DNA of 64,000 bases, from assembly GCF_008868125.1 (NCBI RefSeq), contig NZ_WAAQ01000002.1:186001-250000 (forward strand), written 5' to 3'. Positions within the stretch are counted from its first letter, which is position 1; each line of letters begins with the position of its first letter. Both the position numbers and the translations under genes were made by a program. The notes under the pieces were generated by a model. It saw nothing but the letters and a program-made list of their open reading frames with translations, searched no databases and was not told the DNA's origin. Below are positions 17,469 to 26,500 of this stretch, in pieces. The DNA comes from Microbacterium maritypicum. Its GTDB lineage: Bacteria; Actinomycetota; Actinomycetes; Actinomycetales; Microbacteriaceae.

Positions 17469-18941
17469 ATGTGCGGCATCGTCGGAATGGTGGGCTCTGC
17501 CCCGGTCAATCAGGACATCTACGACGCACTCTTGCTGCTGCAGCACCGCGGCCAGGATGCGACGGGCATCGCCACCGCCGAGGCAAATGGCGTGATGCAC
17601 AACGCCAAGGCGCAGGGCATGGTCCGCGAAGCGTTCCGCACCCGCGACATGCGCGCGCTGCTCGGCAACGTCGGGCTCGGTCACGTGCGCTACGCCACCA
17701 AGGGCACGGCCTCGAACGAAGAGGAGATGCAGCCGTTCTACGTGAACGCGCCGTACGGCATCATCCTCATCCACAACGGCAACCTCACCAACACGCGTGA
17801 GCTCACGGCCGACATGGCCCAGCGCGACCGCCGTCACCTCAACTCCTCGAGCGACACCGAGTTGCTGCTCAACGTGCTCGCCGGCGAGCTGCAGAACACG
17901 ACCTCGACCGTCGACCTCGACCCCGAGCGTGTGTTCGAGGCCGTCGCCCGCACGCACGAGCGCATCGAGGGCGCCTATGCGGTGATCGCCGTGATCGCCG
18001 GCTACGGCCTGCTCGCATTCCGCGACCCCTTCGGCATCCGCCCGCTGATCCTGGGTCGTCGTCCCTCGACGGTCGACGGTGCGCACGGCAAGGACGAGTG
18101 GGTCGTCGCCAGCGAATCGCTCGTGCTCGAGAACGGCGACTACGAGGTCGTGCGCGAGGTCGAGCCCGGCGAAGCCGTCTTCATCACCAACGACGGCGAG
18201 CTGTTCTCCAAGCAGTGCGCGACGGCCGCGACTCTCGCGCCGTGCGCCTTCGAGTACGTCTACCTCGCCCGCCCCGACTCCGTCATGAACGGCATCTCGG
18301 TGTACGAGTCGCGGCTGCGCATGGGCGATCGTCTCGCCGACACGATCGCCAAGCACGTGCCGATGGACAAGATCGACGTGGTCATGCCCATCCCCGACTC
18401 CTCGCGCCCCGCCGCGATGGAGGTCGCCCGCAAGCTCGGCATCGAGTACCGCGAGGGCTTCTACAAGAACCGCTATGTCGGTCGCACCTTCATCATGCCG
18501 GGGCAGGCGGTGCGCAAGAAGAGCGTCCGTCAGAAGCTGAACGCGATGTCGACCGAGTTCCAGGGCAAGAACGTGCTCCTCATCGACGACTCGATCGTGC
18601 GCGGGACCACTTCGAAGGAGATCATCCAGATGGCGCGGGATGCCGGGGCCGCCTCGGTGACCTTCGCCTCTGCAGCTCCTCCCGTGCGGCACCCGCACGT
18701 GTACGGCATCAACATGCCCTCGCGGCACGAGCTCATCGCCCACGGGCGGACGATTCCCGAGATCGCCGAGGAGCTCGGCTGCGACCACCTCGTCTATCAG
18801 GAGGTCGAAGACCTCAAGGCGGCGATCATCGAGGGATCGGTGCTCACCGACCTCGACATGAGCTGCTTCGACGGCCGCTATGTGACCGGCACCGTCTCGG
18901 ATGAGTATCTGGCCTGGGTGGAGGGGTCGCAGACCTCATGA
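17469..18941 (+). CDS. purF: Amidophosphoribosyltransferase
   Basis: 490-residue first enzyme of purine synthesis. It makes 5-phosphoribosylamine from PRPP and glutamine. Met1 is followed by the N-terminal nucleophile Cys2 (MCGIVGMVG), so there is no propeptide. The glutamine-amidotransferase half shows LGHVRYATKG and the phosphoribosyltransferase half shows VLLIDDSIVRGTTSKEI, the PRPP loop. It lies directly after purM. Its stop overlaps the ATG of an MFS carrier gene by four bases. Confidence 0.97.
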   Translation: MCGIVGMVGSAPVNQDIYDALLLLQHRGQDATGIATAEANGVMHNAKAQGMVREAFRTRDMRALLGNVGLGHVRYATKGTASNEEEMQPFYVNAPYGIILIHNGNLTNTRELTADMAQRDRRHLNSSSDTELLLNVLAGELQNTTSTVDLDPERVFEAVARTHERIEGAYAVIAVIAGYGLLAFRDPFGIRPLILGRRPSTVDGAHGKDEWVVASESLVLENGDYEVVREVEPGEAVFITNDGELFSKQCATAATLAPCAFEYVYLARPDSVMNGISVYESRLRMGDRLADTIAKHVPMDKIDVVMPIPDSSRPAAMEVARKLGIEYREGFYKNRYVGRTFIMPGQAVRKKSVRQKLNAMSTEFQGKNVLLIDDSIVRGTTSKEIIQMARDAGAASVTFASAAPPVRHPHVYGINMPSRHELIAHGRTIPEIAEELGCDHLVYQEVEDLKAAIIEGSVLTDLDMSCFDGRYVTGTVSDEYLAWVEGSQTS

Positions 18942-20251
18942 CGATGCCGAGCGCACGACCGCTGTGGCAGGGTCGGGCACTCGCACTCGTGGGGATCGTC
19001 CTGGTGGCGTTCTCGCTGCGCTCGGCGGTCGCCTCGCTATCCCCGGTGATCGATCATGTCGCCGCGGATTTCCCGGTCTCGCCGGTCGTCATCGGCCTGA
19101 TCGGCGCCGCGCCGCCGGTGTGCTTCGCGATCTTCGGTCTGCTCACGCCGCTGTTCGAGCGCCGATTCGGTCTGGAGCGGATGGCCGTCGCCGCGATCAC
19201 GCTGATGGCTCTGGGGTTGCTCCTGCGCGGCTTCGCCGTGGATTCGACGACCCTGCTCGCGGCGACGGCCGTGGTGTTCGCGGGGGTCGGCTCGGGCAAC
19301 GTGCTGCTGCCGCCACTGGTCAAGAAGTACTTCCCCGATCGACTCGGGGTCATGATGACCATCTACTCGACCACCATGGCGGTGTCGACCTTCCTGCCTC
19401 CGCTGGTCGCGGTGCCGGTGGCCGACTCGCTGGGCTGGCGGGTGTCTCTGGGCATGTGGGGCCTCGTCGCGGGCATCGCGCTGGTGCCCTGGGTGGCGCT
19501 TCTGCTGAAGAACGGCCCGCGAGCGGGTGAGCCGGTGAAGACGGAACTGCTCGTCCCCGATCCCACCGACGGTGTCGACGACGTGCAGGATGCGGTGGCC
19601 GTCGCGACCGGTCCGATCTCGACCGCTCCGGCGAACCGTCGGCACTTCGCCCGCCTGTGGAGACTGCCCCTCGCCTGGGCGCTGGCGGTCGTCTTCGGAG
19701 CGTCGTCGACCATGGCCTACGTCTCGTTCGCCTGGATGCCGACCATGCTCGTCGACATCGGCGGTGTGACTCCGGCGACCGCAGGTTTCCTGCTCTCACT
19801 GTTCGCGCTGATCGGTCTGCCGTGCTCGCTGCTGGTGCCGATCCTCGTCGTCCGGTTCCAGGCGACGCGTCCGCTCTTCTTCGTGGCCGTCGGCGGCGGG
19901 CTGGTCGGGCTCGCCGGTCTCCTGTTCGTCCCGACCGTCGCGCTGCCGCTGTGGGTGAGCATCTTCGGCCTCACCGCCATCATGTTCCCTCTCAGCCTCG
20001 TGCTGCTCAGCATCCGCGCCCGCACACCGGAGAGCGCCGTCGCGCTGAGCGGTTTCGTGCAGAGCATCGGCTACGCGATCGCGGCGACCTTCCCGCTGCT
20101 GGTCGGGCTGCTGCACGAGACGACCGCGGGCTGGCAGATCCCGCTGCTCGTGATCGCGGGCGTGCTCATCGTCGCGATCCCCGCCGGCATCGTTGCGGGT
20201 CGTCGTCGCACGGTCGAGGACGAGTGGGAGCGCCGGCACGGTCGCTGGTGA
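18938..20251 (+). CDS. MFS transporter, CynX/NimT-like
   Basis: 437-residue carrier with about twelve membrane helices. The N-terminal half (FSLRSAVASLSPVIDHVAADF ... GVGSGNVLLPPLVKKYFPDRLG) fits the cyanate-permease/CynX branch, whose members move small organic anions or drugs. The substrate is unknown here. The ATG overlaps the purF stop (ATGA), so it is translationally coupled to purF. A purine-related role is possible but is only inference. The C-terminal tail is charged and cytoplasmic. Confidence 0.85.
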   Translation: MTMPSARPLWQGRALALVGIVLVAFSLRSAVASLSPVIDHVAADFPVSPVVIGLIGAAPPVCFAIFGLLTPLFERRFGLERMAVAAITLMALGLLLRGFAVDSTTLLAATAVVFAGVGSGNVLLPPLVKKYFPDRLGVMMTIYSTTMAVSTFLPPLVAVPVADSLGWRVSLGMWGLVAGIALVPWVALLLKNGPRAGEPVKTELLVPDPTDGVDDVQDAVAVATGPISTAPANRRHFARLWRLPLAWALAVVFGASSTMAYVSFAWMPTMLVDIGGVTPATAGFLLSLFALIGLPCSLLVPILVVRFQATRPLFFVAVGGGLVGLAGLLFVPTVALPLWVSIFGLTAIMFPLSLVLLSIRARTPESAVALSGFVQSIGYAIAATFPLLVGLLHETTAGWQIPLLVIAGVLIVAIPAGIVAGRRRTVEDEWERRHGRW

Positions 20252-20278
20252 ACCCCGAAGAATCCGACCCGCAGACCG

Positions 20279-20295
20279 AGCCGCGCGGCGCGGCT
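20279..20295. terminator. Weak hairpin between convergent MFS and lacI genes
   Basis: Seven-base arms (agccgcg and complement) with a three-base loop in the 49-base gap. It is a possible bidirectional terminator, but short. Confidence 0.35.
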
Positions 20296-20300
20296 GAGGG

Positions 20301-21335
20301 CTATCGGGCGGATCGCGGCGGCGCGGTCGATGAGCGCACGATGAGCTGAGGATCGGTGGAGGGCATGTCGCCGACCGCATCGTGCCCCTCGATCTGGGCG
20401 ATGACCCGGAGAGCTGCGGCACGGCCCATCGCCTCGAAGGGCTGACGGACGGTCGTCAGGGCGGGGGAGGCGTACGCGGCGAGGGCGATGTCGTCGACGC
20501 TGACCACGGACACATCATCGGGCACGCTGCGGCCGGCCTCGTGCAGGGCGCGGATCAGACCGAAGGCCATCTCGTCGCTGCTGACGAACACGGCCGTGGC
20601 CTCGGGGATCGCCGCGATCGTGCGACCCGCGCGGTAGCCGGATTCGGGCGTCCAGTCGGCGGGGATCAGCGGCGGCGGCACGATTCCGCGATCGCGGAGC
20701 GTCTGCTCCCAGGCTTCGCTGCGCTGCTGCGTCTCGGTCCAGTAGTCGTCGCCCGAGACGTGCCAGACGGTCTTGTGCCCGAGGTCGAGCAGATGCTCGA
20801 CGGCGAGGCGGGCGATCGCCCTCTGGTCGACGGCGAGCGGGGCGTCCTCATCGAGAGAGGTGCGCTCGCTCCGGGTCGCGGGTGTGCGCTCGGTCCGCGC
20901 CCGCATCGCCGGGCTCTCGAGCTCGACCGGCACGCCGAGGATGATGCCCTCGGCTCCTTGCCGCTCCAGTCGGTCGAAGGCCTCCAGGAACGCCTCGGCC
21001 GACGCATGGTCGGCGACAGCGGCCGTCGACACGGTGTACCCGTTCGCTGCAGCGGCCTGCTGGATGCCGACGCCGAGCGCCGCCGACGAGTACCGGTCGG
21101 TCGAGACGACGATCACTCCCAGCACGCGGGTGCGACCGGAGGCGAGGGAGGCGGCGGCGGCGTGCACGCGGTAGCCGAGCTCCTCGACCGCCGCCATCAC
21201 ACGCCTGGCGGTGTCGGGGCGCACGTTGTCCTGCCCCGACATGACGCGGGAGACGGTCTGCGTGGAGACACCGGCAAGCTGGGCGACATCGACCTGGCTG
21301 GGGGCGCGGTCGTCTCTCGGGCGACGAGGTGACAT
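20301..21335 (-). CDS. LacI-family repressor of the O-glycan locus
   Basis: 344-residue regulator. The helix-turn-helix is VDVAQLAGVSTQTVSRVMSGQDNVRPDTARRV, followed by the hinge helix region ELGYRVHAAAASLASGRTR. The sugar-binding domain ends with VSVVSVDDIALAAYASPALTTVRQPFEAMG, as in GalR/LacI proteins. The ATG at MSPRRPRDD was chosen; the longer frame runs into the divergent gene. The GH35 gene is divergent, 94 bases away. The same 14-bp motif occurs before the GH35, GH101 and ABC-transporter units, so this protein is the likely common repressor. The inducer is probably galactose- or GalNAc-containing (inference). Confidence 0.9.
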   Translation of the reverse strand: MSPRRPRDDRAPSQVDVAQLAGVSTQTVSRVMSGQDNVRPDTARRVMAAVEELGYRVHAAAASLASGRTRVLGVIVVSTDRYSSAALGVGIQQAAAANGYTVSTAAVADHASAEAFLEAFDRLERQGAEGIILGVPVELESPAMRARTERTPATRSERTSLDEDAPLAVDQRAIARLAVEHLLDLGHKTVWHVSGDDYWTETQQRSEAWEQTLRDRGIVPPPLIPADWTPESGYRAGRTIAAIPEATAVFVSSDEMAFGLIRALHEAGRSVPDDVSVVSVDDIALAAYASPALTTVRQPFEAMGRAAALRVIAQIEGHDAVGDMPSTDPQLIVRSSTAPPRSAR

Positions 21336-21398
21336 GTGCTCAATGGTAGCGATCAATCGGCGTAAATCCAGGAGGCGGCGAGTCGTGTGATGCGATAA

Positions 21399-21412
21399 TG
21401 TGAACGCAAACA
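21399..21412 (+). promoter_or_regulatory. LacI-type operator at the GH35 promoter
   Basis: tgtgaacgcaaaca, a CG-centred imperfect palindrome of LacI type. It directly follows a GATAAT -10-like hexamer (21394-21399) and lies 18 bases before the ATG. The reverse complement is tgtttgcgttcaca, the motif found at the other units of the locus. Confidence 0.75.
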
Positions 21413-21429
21413 CTCGTGCTTGGAGCGCT

Positions 21430-23256
21430 ATGCCTGACCTTCTCGCCTCGGCTTTCGACGGCTCTTCCGTTGCCGTCGATGCCCCGGCCGCCGCGTCGCC
21501 GATCGGCGCGCCCACCCTGACCTGGCGCGACGGGGAGATCCTCCGCGACGGCGTCGCCCACCGTATCCTCGCGGGCTCGATCCACTACTTCCGGGTGCAT
21601 CCCGACCAGTGGGAGGACCGCCTGCGCCGACTCGCCGCGATGGGCGCGAACACTGTCGACACGTATGTCGCCTGGAACTTCCACGAGCGCGTCGAGGGCG
21701 ACGTGCGCTTCGACGGGTGGCGTGACATCGAGCGCTTCATCCGCCTCGCCGGGGACATCGGCCTGGACGTGTTCCTCCGGCCCAGTCCCTACATCTGCGC
21801 CGAGTGGTCCAACGGCGGAATCCCGTCCTGGCTCTCGGGGCGCGTCGCGGCGCTGCGCACCAGCGATGCCGGCTTCCTCGCCGCGGTCGACGCCTGGTAC
21901 GACGAGCTGATCCCCCGGCTCGTCCCGCTCCAGGCCTCGCACGGCGGTCCGATCGTCGCGATCCAGATCGAGAACGAGTACGGTTCGTTCGGCAGCGATG
22001 CCGCCTACCTGGCGCACCTGCGCGAGGGGCTCCGCTGTCGCGGGATGGTCGAGATGCTCACGACCGCCGACGGAATCACGGGCGACATGATCGAGCACGG
22101 CAGCGTTCCCGGTGCCATGGCGACGTTCACGTTCGGCACCGGCGTGGCCCGGGCCGTGGAGCTGCGTCGTGAGGGGGATGCGCTCATGTGCAGCGAGCTG
22201 TGGGGCGGCTGGTTCGACCACTGGGGCGAGCGGCACCATGTGCGCTCCGCCGCGAGCACCGGAGGGACGATCGAGGAACTGCTCGCCGCAGGCGGATCCG
22301 TGAGCCTGTACATGGCGCACGGTGGAACGAACTTCGGCCTCTGGAACGGGGCGAATCACGACCGGGTGCTTCAGCCCACCGTCACCAGCTACGACTCGGA
22401 TGCCCCCATCGGCGAAGACGGAACGCTCAACGAGAAGTTCCACGCGCTGCGGGCGATGTTCGCGCCGTTCCACGCATCCGAGCTCCCTCCGGTTCCGGCA
22501 GGCCCGCGGCGACAGGCTGCAGCGTCCGCACCGCTCGAGCAGCGAAGCTCCTTACTGCAGCTGGTCGCCACTCTTCCCGTGACCGGAGAGGTCTCGCCGC
22601 GCCCGCGCACGTTCGAGGAGCTCGGTGCCGAAGACGGCCTGGTCGTCTACGAGGCGGATGTCTCCTTCCCCGCCGATGCGACGCTCACGATCGACGGACT
22701 GCACGATCGTGCCGTGGTGTTCCTCGACGCCCAGGCGCTCGGGGTGCTCGAACGTGACGGCGAGACCTCCCTCGCTCTGCCCGTCGATGGCGGAGCGGGA
22801 CGGCTCACGCTCGTCGTCGAGAGTCTCGGACGCATCAACTACGGCCCCTATACCGGGGAGGGCAAGGGCATCATGCGTGGCGTGATGATCGGTCGTCGGC
22901 TGGTCAACGGCTGGACGCATCGCCTGGTTCTCCAGGAAGCGCCGACCGCGGCGCCGGGCCTCGACCGATCAGCGGAGGCGTCAGACGGTGTCGCCGTCGC
23001 GTCCTTCGACATCGCCGAGCCGCTGGACGCCTGGCTCGCCTTCCCCGGGGGGTCGAAGGGGATGGTCTGGTTGAACGGCTTCCTGCTGGGGCGCTACTGG
23101 AAGGTCGGTCCGCAGGAGACGCTCTATGCGCCGGCGCCGCTCTGGAAGGTCGGACGCAACGAGCTCGTGGTGCTCGACACCGACGGCCTCGGCGCGACGG
23201 TCGAGATCCGCGACGAACCGTCGTTCGGGGAGACCGAGGAGTTCATCGGCTCCTGA
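21430..23256 (+). CDS. GH35 beta-galactosidase
   Basis: 608-residue family-35 glycoside hydrolase that removes terminal beta-galactose with retention. The TIM-barrel start is ILAGSIHYFRVHPDQWEDRL, and IQIENEYGSFG holds the acid/base Glu183. CSELWGGWFDHWG holds the nucleophile Glu256, and SLYMAHGGTNFGLW follows. The C-terminal part has the beta-sandwich domains usual for GH35 (WLNGFLLGRYWKVGPQETLYAP). No signal peptide is visible, so it probably acts in the cytoplasm on imported disaccharide. The ATG at MPDLLASAF was chosen; an in-frame GTG at 21400 lies inside the operator and is unlikely. In context it may split Gal-beta-1,3-GalNAc (inference). Confidence 0.92.
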   Translation: MPDLLASAFDGSSVAVDAPAAASPIGAPTLTWRDGEILRDGVAHRILAGSIHYFRVHPDQWEDRLRRLAAMGANTVDTYVAWNFHERVEGDVRFDGWRDIERFIRLAGDIGLDVFLRPSPYICAEWSNGGIPSWLSGRVAALRTSDAGFLAAVDAWYDELIPRLVPLQASHGGPIVAIQIENEYGSFGSDAAYLAHLREGLRCRGMVEMLTTADGITGDMIEHGSVPGAMATFTFGTGVARAVELRREGDALMCSELWGGWFDHWGERHHVRSAASTGGTIEELLAAGGSVSLYMAHGGTNFGLWNGANHDRVLQPTVTSYDSDAPIGEDGTLNEKFHALRAMFAPFHASELPPVPAGPRRQAAASAPLEQRSSLLQLVATLPVTGEVSPRPRTFEELGAEDGLVVYEADVSFPADATLTIDGLHDRAVVFLDAQALGVLERDGETSLALPVDGGAGRLTLVVESLGRINYGPYTGEGKGIMRGVMIGRRLVNGWTHRLVLQEAPTAAPGLDRSAEASDGVAVASFDIAEPLDAWLAFPGGSKGMVWLNGFLLGRYWKVGPQETLYAPAPLWKVGRNELVVLDTDGLGATVEIRDEPSFGETEEFIGS

Positions 23257-23272
23257 TCCGCCCTGTCGCATT

Positions 23273-23333
23273 CCGAGGCCCATCCTCCGCGCCGAGACCC
23301 ATCGTCACCGGCGGCTGTGAGGGTGGGCCTCGG
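23273..23333 (+). terminator. Hairpin after the GH35 gene
   Basis: Ten-base arms ccgaggccca / tgggcctcgg, extended by cctc/gagg pairs, with a long inner loop, 16 bases after the stop. Probable terminator. Confidence 0.55.
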
Positions 23334-23371
23334 TGCTGAGTGTGGGCTTCGCCGCTGTAACGGTTCGAAGA

Positions 23372-23385
23372 TGTTTGCGCTCGCT
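23372..23385 (+). promoter_or_regulatory. LacI-type operator upstream of the GH101 promoter
   Basis: tgtttgcgctcgct shares the tgtttgcgct core with the other operators of the locus. It lies upstream of the predicted -35 box and 55 bases before the second operator. Confidence 0.6.
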
Positions 23386-23397
23386 CAGTGAAAAGCC

Positions 23398-23427
23398 TTG
23401 ATCTTAAGGCCATCGTGCGCATATTGT
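23398..23427 (+). promoter_or_regulatory. Probable promoter of the GH101 gene
   Basis: TTGATC (23398-23403), an 18-base spacer, and TATTGT (23422-23427). The downstream operator begins at the last base of the -10 box, so a bound repressor would block the start site. Confidence 0.5.
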
Positions 23428-23440
23428 GATAGCGCAAACA
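23427..23440 (+). promoter_or_regulatory. LacI-type operator at the GH101 start site
   Basis: tgatagcgcaaaca, reverse complement tgtttgcgctatca, matches the core of the other operators. It covers the predicted transcription start. Confidence 0.75.
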
Positions 23441-23520
23441 TCGATGAGGGTTGTCGATGATCATCTGCGACGCACCGGAGCGTCTGTGCTCCCGGCGTCA
23501 CCCCGACCGAGAGGCAAGAC

Positions 23521-26500
23521 GTGTCGAAACCTTCCCGACCGCCCCGCACCGCCGTCGCCCTCAGCTCCCTGCTGGCGACGGCGCTCGCATTCGGTGGCGT
23601 GCTCACTCAGGCGCCAGCCGCGCAGGCTGCCGACCTGATCCCGGTCCCCAAGGCCGACTACCGCCTGCACGCGGTGTCGAGCGAGTCGGACCCCTATCCG
23701 GCTCCGCCGTCCCTCGACGGCACGGCGCTGGGCGCGTTCGACGGAGATTTCGCGACGCAGTGGACATCGCGGTACTCCGCCAACGCCCCGTTCCCGCACT
23801 GGATCGTCGTCGATCTGCAACGGTCGCTTTCGGTGAAGGCCCTCGACTACTCGGTCAAGAGGGGGCAGGGCGTCGCCGCGAAGACGGTCGAGGTCTACGT
23901 GAGCGATGATCCCGATGTCGCGCGCAACTCGCCTGCGGAGGGCGGGTGGGGCGCAGCCTCGGGAACGGCGACGCTTCATGCGCCGACCGCGAACGACGAG
24001 AAGCAGCGCATCACGCTCGACACCGCGAAGGATGGCCGATACGTGGCCCTGCTCGTGATCGACGCGCAGGGGACCACGGGGGGTGGGGCCGGCGAGATCG
24101 AGATCCTCTCCGACGAGCAGCTGCCGCCGATCGTCACCGAGCCCGAGATCCCCGACACCGATGAGACGGTCGAGATCGCCGACGGCGGCACGACCGCTGT
24201 CGTCTCGACGGAGTTCCCCCGCATCACCGGGTACCGAGTGGGCAGTGAGAGCATCGCCGGCCAGCGCTCCTCGGCGAAGACCTGGTCGGTCAACGGCACC
24301 GCCTACGCGTCGCAGACCACTTCGACGCCGTCGGCCACCGGAATCGACTACGTGTCGACGCTGACGGGCATCGACGTCACCGTGCGCAGCAGCATCCGCG
24401 TCGCGAAGGACGGCACCGTCGGGTTCGAGGTCACCGCGGTCGAGGGCACGGCGACCGTGACCACGCTCGGTCTCCCCGACAACGCCTTCCTCTCCGCGAG
24501 TGCCGCGGATGCCGGGTCGGTGCTCGATCGCACGGTGATCAGCCCCGACAGCACGAAGAACGCCGATGAGCACATCGCGGTGAACGCATCGACGGCGACC
24601 GGGCAGAAGGGTGCGGCCTTCGCATTCCTCGGCAACGGGGCTCTCGTGGGCAGCGTGATCACCAACGCGACCACCCAGGCCTCCGGCGGCACCCCATCGT
24701 GGAACACCCGCCTGACCACCCGTGTGACCGAGGCCGCAGGACGCACGGCCGAGATCGGCTCCAGCGCCTGGCTGATCCATCCGACCACCGCCGTCGACAG
24801 CCGGGTGACGACGTACGCCCTGCCCAAGGTGACCGTCCTCCTCGCCGCCGACCGCAACGCCGACGCGAGGGTCGACTGGCAGGATGCCGCGATCCGCTAC
24901 CGCGAGGTCGACACCCCGCGTCTCGGAGCCGACCGGGTCGCCGAGCGCGTGGTCAGCCGCATTCCCTTCAACTTCGCCTCCAGCGCGACGAACTACTTCG
25001 ACCTGGTGCTCGACAACACCAAGCGCATCGCGAACCAGACGGACGGTCTCGGCCAGTGGGTGCTCAACAAGGGTTACGGCAGTGAAGGCCACGACTCGGC
25101 GAACACCGACTACGGCGGGAACTACAACGAGCGCGCGGGCGGCCTCTCCGACCTGAACAACCTCGTCGACGAGGGCGCGAAGCTCAACGCCGACATGAGC
25201 GTGCACGTCAACGCCACCGAGATGTATCCGCAGGCGAACGCCTTCGACTCCGCGATCCTCGACGGCACGCCCCCGTACAAGCCGGGCTGGAACTGGCTCG
25301 ACCAGTCGTACTACATCAACCAGCAGACCGACCTCGGAACCGGACGGGTGCTCGACCGCTTCCAGCAGCTGCGCGACGAGGTCCCCGGCCTCAGCGGCGT
25401 CTACATCGACGTGTACTACTCCAACGGGTGGGTCGCCGAAGAGCTCGCGGACGAGCTGAACGGCATGGACCTCGAGGTCGCGACCGAGTGGGGCGACAAG
25501 TTCGTCGACAGCACGGTCTGGTCGCACTGGCCGAACGACCTGGCCTACGGAGGCAAGGACAACAAGGGCATCAACTCCACCATGGTGCGCTTCATCCAGA
25601 ACGGGCAGACCGACGTCTGGAACGACGACGCCCTGCTCGGCCAGCAGCGACTGATCGACGCCGAGGGCTGGGTCGGAAACCGCAACTGGGACGGCTTCGT
25701 CGACAACATCTGGAAGCAGAGCCTGCCGACCAAGTTCCTGCAGCACTTCGACCTGCTCACCTACGAGGCGGGCGCCGCGGCGACCCTGACGGACGACGTG
25801 GCGGTGCGCATGGACGGCAGCACCAGGGTCATCACGATGGACGGTGCCACGGTGCTGCGCGGCGACTCGTACCTGCTGCCGTGGCAGTCGCTGGAGTCCA
25901 ACGAGGACTCCGGTTCGCCCGTCGACGCCGACAAGATGTACTTCTACTCGGCCTCCGGGGGAGACAAGACGTTCGGCCTCACCGAGGCCTTCCTCGGCAA
26001 CACCGCCTTCGACGTGTTCGAGCTCGGCGACCAGGGGCGCGTCAAGATCGGCACGGTCAACGCGGCAGGCGGTGAGCTGACGCTCAGCGCAGAAAAGGGA
26101 ACGGCCTACGTGGTGGTGCCCCAGGGTGGTGCGCAGCGTGCGGCCGTCGAGTACCGCGACGCCGGCCTCGACGACCCCGGGTTCAACTCCGGCTCGCTCG
26201 ATGTCTGGAACCCGCAGGGGGATGTGACGATCGAGCGCACCGACCTGGGCAGCGCGAAGAACGACTCCCGGGGCGACAACATCGCCGTTCTCGGTGCATC
26301 CGCGTCGTCGATCTCGCAGACGGTGACCGGACTCACTCCCGGGCAGCGGTACGCGTTCTCCGCGCAGGTGCAGATCGACCCCACCGCCACCCGTGACGTG
26401 AGCGTCTCGGTCGACACCGGCTCCGGCGCGGTGACGCGCACCTGGAACCTCTCGCCGACGTACAACTACATGCGCGCCGACTCCAAGGCGGGCCAGTACT

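Noticed and set aside
21400..21429. Upstream GTG start for the GH35 gene
   Set aside because: The extension overlaps the LacI operator and the likely transcription start, and adds no conserved sequence. The ATG at 21430 is preferred.
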